A stretch of 8,289 nt of DNA. It comes from Nitrososphaera sp. (GTDB lineage: Archaea > Thermoproteota > Nitrososphaeria > Nitrososphaerales > Nitrososphaeraceae). The DNA is taken from NCBI GenBank assembly GCA_022545875.1, contig JAKEIF010000284.1, positions 1 through 8,289 on the forward strand, read 5' to 3'. Position numbers and translations under genes: made by a program. Below, piece by piece: positions 1 through 4,880 of this stretch; the stretch's first letter is position 1, and each line of letters begins with the position of its first letter. The notes under the pieces are model-generated. The model made no database searches. It was not told where the DNA came from and saw nothing but the letters and a program-made list of their open reading frames with translations.

Positions 1-739
1 AGGCCGCGCCGCCTTTCATCATGGTCCTGTAATACAATTCGGCATTTTTCGTTACGACGGCGTTCTGTTCAGCATTAAAATAGGCTTCTCGACTGTCATC
101 TTTGAACCGCCCACCATCTTCACCTGCTTTGTATCTCATCTCTAACAACATATCCGCCACTTCATCTTCACATGATTCTGGAATGAACGCTGTCGCTCTC
201 GCATACTCTTCAACATCCCTTCCATATGGTTCAAAGCAATTGTACGCGTCAATTGCGCTTCTCATAGCATCCGGATAATCCCTCTGCAGGTACTGCGTGA
301 CTGCATCAAGTGATTCCCATAGGCTATAGACATCCAAGCCATAGAATCCAACCTTCTTGTCTTGATTTTTTATTTCCTTATTATACAATCTGAGCCATTC
401 TATGAGATCAACTATCTCCCTATTTGCCCACATCCAAGTAGGCCAGCGGCTAAACGCATGCAAGACTTCATAGGCGGAGGCGCCAGAGTTTGTCATTCCT
501 TTTACGTAACGGTTGACCCTATAGCAGTCCGGCCAATCTCCCTCTACTGCGACGAACGAAAAGCCCTTTTCTTGTACCAGCTTTTTTGTAATCTCTGCCC
601 TGCAGGAATAGAATTCAGAAGTGCCGTGTGATGCTTCCCCAAGCAATACATACTTGGCGTCTCCTACGCGCCCCATAAGAGGGTCAAGGTCCTGACCAAA
701 GTTCTCAAGCCTGTGTACTTTGACTTCCAATCCTTGCAC
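1..739 (-). CDS. Erythromycin esterase family protein (partial, C-terminus beyond left edge)
   Basis: This minus-strand frame is open for 246 codons to the window edge and encodes the N-terminal part of an erythromycin-esterase-family (EreA/EreB-like) hydrolase. Visible signatures are LLGEASHGTSEFY (residues 32-44 from the GTG), VEGDWPD (65-71), FYGLDVYS (132-139) and a NAELYYRTM segment near the cut. In characterised Ere enzymes the Glu and His of GEASHG and the Glu of the EGDWP region belong to the active site; here they are E35, H38 and E66. The second catalytic His region would lie outside the window. The start is uncertain. GTG at 739 keeps the LDPLMGRVGDAK segment that precedes the motif in relatives, and overlaps the upstream hydrolase by 35 bases. 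TTG at 730 and ATG at 676 are alternatives. Translational coupling with the hydrolase is likely. Most archaeal and bacterial members have unknown substrates, so macrolide resistance should not be assumed. Family assignment is firm; substrate is unknown. Confidence 0.
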   Translation of the reverse strand, partial: MQGLEVKVHRLENFGQDLDPLMGRVGDAKYVLLGEASHGTSEFYSCRAEITKKLVQEKGFSFVAVEGDWPDCYRVNRYVKGMTNSGASAYEVLHAFSRWPTWMWANREIVDLIEWLRLYNKEIKNQDKKVGFYGLDVYSLWESLDAVTQYLQRDYPDAMRSAIDAYNCFEPYGRDVEEYARATAFIPESCEDEVADMLLEMRYKAGEDGGRFKDDSREAYFNAEQNAVVTKNAELYYRTMMKGGAA

Positions 740-1439
740 TATCCTTTGCAGAGCCCTGCCCAGCGGGCCGGTCGAGAAAGCAGGAAAACCATCCGCTAGC
801 CAGTTGAGCAACTTGCTCAAGCGTTCCAGATTCTTCGAACAGGTGTGTAGCACGGGGTATGATCGTTAGCTTTTTCTCGTCGTCGTCGAGCAAGTTAAGT
901 TTGTCGTATGCCTCTTGATTAAGTCCTATGACGGCTTCATCATTTTGCCCAACAAGAAGGAGTGTGGGCGCAGTAACGCGGGTCAAATAATCCGCAGCCA
1001 GATCAGGACGGCCGCCTCTGGACACAACTGCTTTGGCAACCTCTGTTTTCGCGGCCGCCACAAGTGCTGCCGCTGCGCCGGTGCTCGCTCCAAAGTAGCC
1101 AATAGTAGGCAAGTCATCACCATCAGAAACGTCAAATTGCTCAAGAAGCCAGTCTGTGGCTCCTAGTAATCTACGAGCCAGCATGCCTATGTCAAATCTC
1201 AGTTCTCGAGTTTGCTCGTCTATGACATCCTCGTCTTCAGTAAGCAGGTCGAATAGTAATGTCCCAAGGCCTGCGTCCCGCAGTACTTTAGCGACATACC
1301 GGTTGCGAGGACTCTGACTACCGCTGCCGCTACCATGCACGAAGACGACAATTCCCTTGCCGCCGTCTGGAATCTGCAAATCGCCCGAAAGCAGCACCGA
1401 GCCTATAGGGATTCGAACGGATTCTGCGCTTTCCAGCAT
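705..1439 (-). CDS. Dienelactone hydrolase-like alpha/beta hydrolase
   Basis: The product is a 244-aa cytosolic alpha/beta hydrolase with no signal peptide or membrane segment. In order it shows an N-terminal beta strand pair, the oxyanion-hole loop HGSGSG (residues 35-40), a nucleophile elbow G-A-S-T-G with Ser119, an acidic residue Asp167 after the LLLVGQND strand, and His199 in RATHLFEE. Together these make a complete Ser-Asp-His triad. The HGSGSG loop and overall length fit the dienelactone hydrolase/YqhA-like branch, whose members hydrolyse esters or lactones, but the substrate cannot be read from sequence. The C-terminal tail (about residues 224-244) is Ser/Gln/Ala rich and overlaps the 5' end of the esterase gene in another frame. 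The ATG at 1439 is preceded by an AT-rich AATAAATAA stretch and a GGTGAG about 12 bases upstream. It is the first gene of a two-gene unit with the erythromycin-esterase-family gene. In mycobacteria these same two hydrolase families occur fused to phosphoribosyltransferase domains, which hints at a shared pathway. Confidence 0.9.
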   Translation of the reverse strand: MLESAESVRIPIGSVLLSGDLQIPDGGKGIVVFVHGSGSGSQSPRNRYVAKVLRDAGLGTLLFDLLTEDEDVIDEQTRELRFDIGMLARRLLGATDWLLEQFDVSDGDDLPTIGYFGASTGAAAALVAAAKTEVAKAVVSRGGRPDLAADYLTRVTAPTLLLVGQNDEAVIGLNQEAYDKLNLLDDDEKKLTIIPRATHLFEESGTLEQVAQLASGWFSCFLDRPAGQGSAKDSARIGSQSTQA

Positions 1440-1753
1440 TGTTATTTATTCTCACCTTTGACCTCTGTCATTCAAGCCGAATCCCTCCATTCCATCCATG
1501 ACCATCGAATGGCTGGTTCCATCGCAACAATTGCAACCTATTTTAGCACAGTCCTCGGCTCTATGGTGCGCGCATCCCTTGCATGTGCATATCGCATCAA
1601 GTGACACAGAGTCTTTAGTGCCATGCATGGATTTTTCATCTTCAGCATCGAATTTAATGATTTGACTTCTGGCCTATTGCGGCTGCGACCACAGAGTGAG
1701 CCTGCCAAGTCAAAAAAAACCCCGTAAATACGATGCTGACGATTGAGTAGCTT
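1440..1753. other. Intergenic region between divergent units; no convincing gene
   Basis: These 314 bases separate the minus-strand hydrolase from the plus-strand zinc-finger gene. I see no RNA gene. A TATA-like CTAAAATAGG lies on the minus strand at 1537-1546 and could drive the hydrolase with a leader of roughly 75 bases. An A8 run at 1712-1719 precedes the TATA-like box of the zinc-finger gene. A 34-codon plus-strand frame at 1623-1727 and a long minus-strand frame crossing the region have no recognisable content. Confidence 0.5.
1724..1731 (+). promoter_or_regulatory. TATA-like box for the first C2H2 protein
   Basis: GTAAATAC is centred about 26 bases upstream of the ATG at 1754. That is the distance expected between an archaeal box A and a transcription start coinciding with the start codon (leaderless mRNA). 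The box is imperfect. Confidence 0.4.
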
Positions 1754-1960
1754 ATGTCTGAAACGACAGGTAGCATAAACTGTCCTCAATGTGGGATGGA
1801 GTTCGACAGCAGGAATGAATTGGCGCAACACAGCAGAGACAGCCATGCCATAGCGTCGAGCAATCCAACCACTCCCGCAGCTGGCTTTGAAGAAAAGGTG
1901 CAATCGAGGACTGAGGAAAAGGGAAAAGGCGAAACCGCGGAATCGATTAAAGACCAATAG
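1754..1960 (+). CDS. Small C2H2 zinc-finger protein
   Basis: This 68-aa protein carries one classical C2H2 finger near its N-terminus: C10-x2-C13-x12-H26-x4-H31, with the aromatic Phe17 (in MEFDS) and Leu23 (in NELAQ) at the usual core positions. Residues after 35 form a low-complexity Lys/Glu/Thr-rich tail that is probably disordered. Single C2H2 fingers in small archaeal proteins may bind nucleic acid or protein, and nothing here decides between them. ATG 1754 is the first start in the frame and sits about 26 bases after a TATA-like element, which suggests a leaderless mRNA. A second protein with the same finger spacing follows 68 bases downstream on the same strand. Confidence 0.8.
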   Translation: MSETTGSINCPQCGMEFDSRNELAQHSRDSHAIASSNPTTPAAGFEEKVQSRTEEKGKGETAESIKDQ

Positions 1961-2018
1961 ACCCCACATAACATTTCCTTGGTGGTCGCAACCGATTCGC
2001 AGATTTCCGCATTGAACC

Positions 2019-2026
2019 AATAAATC
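2019..2026 (+). promoter_or_regulatory. TATA-like box upstream of the second C2H2 protein
   Basis: AATAAATC is centred about 27 bases before the internal ATG at 2050. It is too close to serve ATG 2029 as a leaderless promoter. If real, it argues for translation from 2050. Confidence 0.35.
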
Positions 2027-2028
2027 TG

Positions 2029-2193
2029 ATGTCACAGCAATATTCTTCAATGTCAGCTTCGGACGTAGGACCCACAACTGAAAACAACGATGTACCCGCA
2101 AGAATCGCCCAGTCATTCATATGCAAAACATGTGGTAGTTCTTTCAAAACCGAAAATGAACTCAATCTCCATAAGAGCCTGGATCACGAGTAG
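2029..2193 (+). CDS. Second small C2H2 zinc-finger protein
   Basis: This is a 54-codon gene ending in TAG. The C-terminal half is a C2H2 finger, C32-x2-C35-x12-H48-x4-H53, with FICKTCGSSFK at the knuckle and ENELNLH in the helix. Spacing is the same as in the protein encoded just upstream, where the helix also reads NELAQH, so the two are probably paralogues. In this one the finger is at the C-terminus and the Ser/Asn/Thr-rich tail is at the N-terminus. The alternative start ATG 2050 (47 aa) lies about 27 bases after a TATA-like box and may be the true start. Function is unknown; nucleic-acid or protein binding is only a family-level possibility. Confidence 0.72.
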   Translation: MSQQYSSMSASDVGPTTENNDVPARIAQSFICKTCGSSFKTENELNLHKSLDHE

Positions 2194-2219
2194 GCGACCA
2201 AAACTGATACCGGCCCGCC

Positions 2220-2231
2220 CCTAAATTTAGG
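2220..2231. repeat. Perfect 12-bp palindrome CCTAAATTTAGG
   Basis: A perfect dyad, CCTAAA followed directly by TTTAGG, lies 26 bases after the second C2H2 gene and about 160 bases before the DUF6766-type gene. It could be an operator or an AT-rich promoter core. No second copy was seen in the window. Confidence 0.35.
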
Positions 2232-2393
2232 AATCGAAATCATAACCCACTTTGGCGCCTGGATATTAAGCCGCAAACCCGAAACTTTGACCTAGCTATT
2301 GAATCAGATTCCAAGTAGCTACCAACATACTTTCCAACATTCTCATAAGAATTCCATCAAACGTCTTTAGCAAAGGTAGCTCACATCGCTGAT

Positions 2394-2801
2394 ATGACTT
2401 CGTCAGAAAGGCTGGAAAGGCTTCGATCCCTGGCCCCGAAGAAAAGCAAGAAGGGTTACCTCTGGGTTACCCTAGCATTGTTTCTAACGAGTTTGTCGGC
2501 GCATTGGGCATTTGCATGGTTTGCTTACGTTGAAGAGCAGAATGCGCGTGATGGGCCCATTCTGGGCGGAGATTATTTTAACAGGACATTAAGAGATACG
2601 ATGGAGAACTGGCAATCTGAATTTTTGCAGTTGATATGGCAGGTGGCGGGATTATCATTCTTGTGGTACGTTGGTTCACCACAATCAAAAGAAGGAGACG
2701 ACAGACTGGAAGCAAAGGTGGATTATTTGCTTCGAAAGATGGATCCACATAACGCCGAGAAATTTATTTTAGAAGCCGAAACCAAGAATCCAAAAAAATA
2801 G
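2394..2801 (+). CDS. DUF6766-type membrane protein
   Basis: This 135-aa protein of unknown function has two predicted membrane helices, at about residues 22-45 and 77-94. A short basic N-terminus (KKSKK at 16-20) precedes them. The signature ENWQSEFLQL (71-80) followed by VGSPQSKEGDDRLEAKVD (93-110) is the one I associate with the DUF6766 family, known mainly from bacteria. The two basic clusters and helix order suggest both termini face the cytoplasm, with the Glu/Asn/Gly-rich loop (46-70) outside. The C-terminal 40 residues are charged and probably helical. The ATG at 2394 is the first in the frame, with AAAGG about 17 bases upstream. It ends four bases before the stop of the convergent gene at 2806. 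A bacterial-looking family among archaeal core genes may indicate transfer; this is inference. Confidence 0.85.
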   Translation: MTSSERLERLRSLAPKKSKKGYLWVTLALFLTSLSAHWAFAWFAYVEEQNARDGPILGGDYFNRTLRDTMENWQSEFLQLIWQVAGLSFLWYVGSPQSKEGDDRLEAKVDYLLRKMDPHNAEKFILEAETKNPKK

Positions 2802-2805
2802 GCTT

Positions 2806-3120
2806 CTATAGTAACGCGCTTATGGGCAGTGAATTCTCGGTCGTATTTCTTAATGTTGCAGAGATTCTATCTTCTATGATTTCGAGGACCCGCCGACGAT
2901 AATCATCTGTAATAAGCGTCGGCATTTCTTTCCTGCCCAAAAGTGGGGGGCTCGCGTTAATTTCACGAAGCAAGATTACATGGCTATCAACTTCTCGGGC
3001 ATCACGACATTTTTCTATCAACAAGATTACATTTTGATTTGTCATGAAAAAGACCTTATTCATTCGACTTTGGACGGTAAATGGAGCCTTGTATGGGTGC
3101 CTGATACATATCTCAGCCAT
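2806..3120 (-). CDS. Hypothetical protein, 104 aa
   Basis: I do not recognise this protein. It is a soluble-looking sequence with a central stretch rich in Arg, Glu and Ile (around ITDDYRRRVLEIIEDRI, residues 70-86) that should form an amphipathic helix. It has two scattered Cys residues and no membrane segment. Evidence that it is real comes from the start: ATG 3120 is preceded at nine bases by GGAGGT, a near-perfect Shine-Dalgarno sequence and one of the best in the window. It is convergent with the DUF6766-type gene with a four-base gap. The opposite strand carries a competing open frame (2980-3246) with no comparable start signal. Internal ATGs at 3063 and 3042 are alternative starts. Confidence 0.5.
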   Translation of the reverse strand: MAEICIRHPYKAPFTVQSRMNKVFFMTNQNVILLIEKCRDAREVDSHVILLREINASPPLLGRKEMPTLITDDYRRRVLEIIEDRISATLRNTTENSLPISALL

Positions 3121-3129
3121 AAACAGGCT

Positions 3130-3135
3130 ACCTCC
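3130..3135 (-). promoter_or_regulatory. Shine-Dalgarno sequence GGAGGT for the 104-aa gene
   Basis: On the minus strand GGAGGT is followed by nine bases and then ATG 3120. It decides the start, and it is the main reason for accepting this otherwise unrecognised frame. Confidence 0.5.
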
Positions 3136-3297
3136 GTTCCTGAGAAAAGCTCAGAGCCAATGGTTTTTCTGAAATGTTCTTCTATCGTTCGATCAGCATT
3201 ACAAGCTGTCTGTAGGCACGCAAGAATTCATTTTCCTTTGTGCTAGTTCAAGAACGGAGATGTCATCATATTCTGTTAACCCAATCGTAATGAGGTC

Positions 3298-3522
3298 CTA
3301 GTGCCTAGGACGGAATCGGTTAGGCGGACCTCTATTCTGGGCGTCGGGGATCCTTCGTGGTGGAGGAGCGTCGTTTTCGTGTCCGGGGTGAGATCTGATA
3401 TGGCTCCAGTATTCAGTATTTGTTATTGGTTCTTTGCACACAGGGCAGTTCGCATATCCGCATTTGTGGTGTCCGCTAAAGTTTGGATGTATTGCTAAAT
3501 TGCAGTTAGGGCAAATTTCCAA
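3298..3522 (-). CDS. Small protein with two zinc-finger modules
   Basis: This 74-aa protein has two predicted zinc sites. The first is C4-x2-C7 with H18/H19 and C21, a CCHC-like knuckle. The second is C26-x2-C29-x11-H41-x3-H45, a C2H2 finger one residue shorter than the classical form. The C-terminal 25 residues are rich in Pro, Arg and Asn (PPPRR, RGPPNRFRPRH) and basic, so likely disordered and able to contact RNA or DNA. The best start is TTG at 3522, immediately before the first Cys pair; no ATG or GTG was found shortly upstream in this frame. It shares the strand with aIF1A and the CxxC protein at 3577-3786. Precise function is unknown. Confidence 0.72.
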   Translation of the reverse strand: MEICPNCNLAIHPNFSGHHKCGYANCPVCKEPITNTEYWSHIRSHPGHENDAPPPRRIPDAQNRGPPNRFRPRH

Positions 3523-3576
3523 GTCAGTTTTCAGTATGCAGCCTGCTATTAGTACATATCGACCAGAATGGATACT

Positions 3577-3786
3577 CTAGTCATCCACTTTGCTAACGCA
3601 AGATTTGCAATAATACTCTAGTTTCGTGACCATACTCATGTTTCGTACTACACGGTAGTGCGCTACTTTGTCGCAAATTCGACAGCGCGCAATACGGGGT
3701 TTGTTGCTATAGTATGAAGAAGTGGGTATCGAAATTGCTGAATCGAAATGCTCGATTATTCTATTCTTATTGCTTCGCTTCTTCAC
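3577..3786 (-). CDS. Small CxxC...CxxC zinc-ribbon-like protein
   Basis: This 69-aa protein has two CxxC knuckles, C35-R-I-C38 and C60-K-S-C63, separated by 21 residues, as in zinc-ribbon proteins. A basic, Ser/Asn-rich N-terminus of about 33 residues comes first. The pattern C-R-x-C-D, then a beta-rich middle and Y-C-x-x-C near the end, closely matches the protein at 4289-4483. An in-frame TGA lies nine bases upstream of GTG 3786, which makes GTG the only sensible start. A TATA-like TATAAA about 20 bases upstream suggests a very short or absent leader. It lies 54 bases downstream of aIF1A on the same strand but appears to have its own promoter. Function is unknown. Confidence 0.7.
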   Translation of the reverse strand: MKKRSNKNRIIEHFDSAISIPTSSYYSNKPRIARCRICDKVAHYRVVRNMSMVTKLEYYCKSCVSKVDD

Positions 3787-3803
3787 TGTACATGTTCAAT
3801 CTC

Positions 3804-3809
3804 TTTATA
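3804..3809 (-). promoter_or_regulatory. TATA box for the CxxC protein
   Basis: On the minus strand TATAAA is centred about 20 bases upstream of GTG 3786. This is slightly short for a standard box-to-start distance, yet it is the strongest TATA match in the gap between aIF1A and this gene. Confidence 0.45.
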
Positions 3810-3840
3810 CTTGAGACCAAGCAGCAAGCAGCAGTCATCG

Positions 3841-4113
3841 TTATGCGCCCTCTAGACCTTGCAGGTGACCATCCTGCTTGATCTTCTCCGCGTGTGCAGA
3901 AATGTATCGCCAAATAATGTCAGCCTTGTCAGATTGAAAGTCCCACGGCGCAATAAGCACCAAGTCGTTATCGCGTATCCACATCCTCCTCTTTATCTTG
4001 CCTCTAATTCTGCATGTCCTGACTTTTCCGTCGGTGCATTTGACAATGATGTTGTCGCCGCCGACGAGCTTTATGACACGGCCGAATAGCTGACCCTCTC
4101 CGGGCATGACCAT
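3841..4113 (-). CDS. Translation initiation factor 1A (aIF1A)
   Basis: This is the archaeal homologue of eIF1A and bacterial IF1, an OB-fold protein that binds the decoding site of the small ribosomal subunit and helps position initiator tRNA. The OB fold is readable: GQLFGRVIKLVGGDNIIVKC (residues 7-26), DGKVRTCRIRGKIKRRMWIR (28-47), then DLVLIAPWDFQSDKADIIWRY (50-70). APWDFQ and ADIIWRY are hallmarks of the family. The 90-aa length from ATG 4113 is somewhat short because the usual basic N-terminal tail is missing. The same frame stays open upstream for 27 codons and reads GKRKVLNESALKE directly before this ATG, which resembles the missing tail, but contains no ATG, GTG or TTG. An AAGGAG lies directly before ATG 4113 and six bases before ATG 4107, so 4107 is another possible start. 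Function is certain; the start is not. Confidence 0.95.
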   Translation of the reverse strand: MVMPGEGQLFGRVIKLVGGDNIIVKCTDGKVRTCRIRGKIKRRMWIRDNDLVLIAPWDFQSDKADIIWRYISAHAEKIKQDGHLQGLEGA

Positions 4114-4260
4114 CTCCTTGAGGGCCGATTCATTGAGGACTTTTCTCTTGCCTATTTTTAAAAACCGAATATAATTGGCATATCGACGTTAAAAGCCTAC
4201 CGCTGGGTCTTCATGAGAGCAAAGTTAGCTTCTACCGACTCGGGGGAGGAACCACACATT

Positions 4261-4266
4261 CTTATA
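4261..4266 (+). promoter_or_regulatory. TATA-like box for the plus-strand zinc-ribbon gene
   Basis: CTTATA (in TTCTTATAGG) is centred about 26 bases before ATG 4289, the spacing expected for a leaderless archaeal transcript. It lies in the divergent promoter region shared with aIF1A. Confidence 0.5.
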
Positions 4267-4288
4267 GGTTGAAAACTGGCAGATAGTA

Positions 4289-4483
4289 ATGGACAGGATT
4301 TTTTCTTCAGTTCGAGAATATGACCGCCAGGTATCGAGCCCAAAGTCATGCAGGACTTGCGACGAGCCGGCAACCAAGGATGTCTTGTTTGACGTAGGCA
4401 ACGGAGTTGCCGTTGTGGAAAGATACTGTGCCCATTGCGCTACAACGGTTTCTGACGGCATCGGAACTAGGAGTTCGGCTTAA
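4289..4483 (+). CDS. Small CxxC...CxxC zinc-ribbon-like protein, relative of the 3577-3786 protein
   Basis: This 64-aa protein has knuckles C21-R-T-C24 and C47-A-H-C50 separated by 22 residues. It shares C-R-x-C-D at the first knuckle, a hydrophobic beta-rich middle and (Y)C-x-x-C followed by a Val-containing tail with the protein at 3577-3786. The two are likely paralogues placed on either side of aIF1A, on opposite strands. The N-terminal 20 residues are polar and charged (REYDRQ). ATG 4289 is the first start and follows a TATA-like box by about 26 bases, so a leaderless mRNA is likely. It is divergent from aIF1A with 175 bases between starts. Function is unknown; a structural zinc site is the only safe statement. 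Confidence 0.75.
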   Translation: MDRIFSSVREYDRQVSSPKSCRTCDEPATKDVLFDVGNGVAVVERYCAHCATTVSDGIGTRSSA

Positions 4484-4880
4484 TCTTGCCGTATGTTAGA
4501 GAATCAATTGGTCCCCGTCCCTCTGGCGCGCCAAAGAACGGGCAGGAACGGACGGTCACCGACCGAGACTCTGCCAGTCATCTTGAGTATTTCATGAACG
4601 GAAGCTGGCGGCACGACCAAGGTGCCTGCAGGAAAAGAACAAATCCCCAATGCAACCGAGCTGAGTGAGATGCAAAGCTGTTCAGGGGAATGATGAGGAG
4701 TTAGAGGAAGATAGTCAAAGTAGAAATTGCTACTATGACAGTGCCTTGGAAATTACTCTGACCCTTGATCGCTCCCTTTATCGCCTGTTTAAAATTTTAC
4801 GGGTTTATCAATCAGACATAAGGCGGAATGCAACTTAGCATCGTTAATAAATCTCGAATGCAAATTCAAGACACACATCT
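4484..4880. other. Intergenic region without a convincing gene
   Basis: I see no RNA gene or established coding region in these 397 bases. A 60-codon TTG-initiated frame at 4486-4668 has no recognisable content. Another plus-strand frame from ATG 4493 runs to 4693 but is broken by TGA at 4595-4597. The right part is AT-rich, with GTTTAAAATTTTA near 4786-4799, and probably holds promoter elements for the phosphatase gene. Confidence 0.5.
4844..4852 (+). promoter_or_regulatory. TATA-like element upstream of the phosphatase gene
   Basis: TTAATAAAT is centred 33 bases before TTG 4881. A start of transcription about 25 bases downstream would leave a leader of roughly 6-8 bases before the TTG. Confidence 0.4.

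Noticed and set aside
362..631. Plus-strand open frame of 89 codons
   Set aside because: It lies opposite the erythromycin-esterase-family gene, whose signature motifs are on the minus strand.
1405..1420. GATTCGAAC resembling a tRNA T-loop
   Set aside because: It lies inside the hydrolase coding sequence and no acceptor, D or anticodon stems could be formed around it.
1538..2116. Minus-strand open frame of 192 codons
   Set aside because: It is antisense to the two C2H2 genes, has an irregular Cys/Arg/Phe-rich composition and no family features.
2980..3246. Plus-strand open frame of 88 codons
   Set aside because: It overlaps the minus-strand 104-aa frame, which has the better start signal. 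Its composition is not convincing, though it is not fully excluded.
3819..3833. Short AAGCAGC tandem repeat
   Set aside because: Only two copies; no sign of an array or mobile-element end.
4486..4668. TTG-initiated 60-codon plus-strand frame
   Set aside because: No domain, no promoter at a sensible distance and unlikely composition (Arg/Asn/His-rich).
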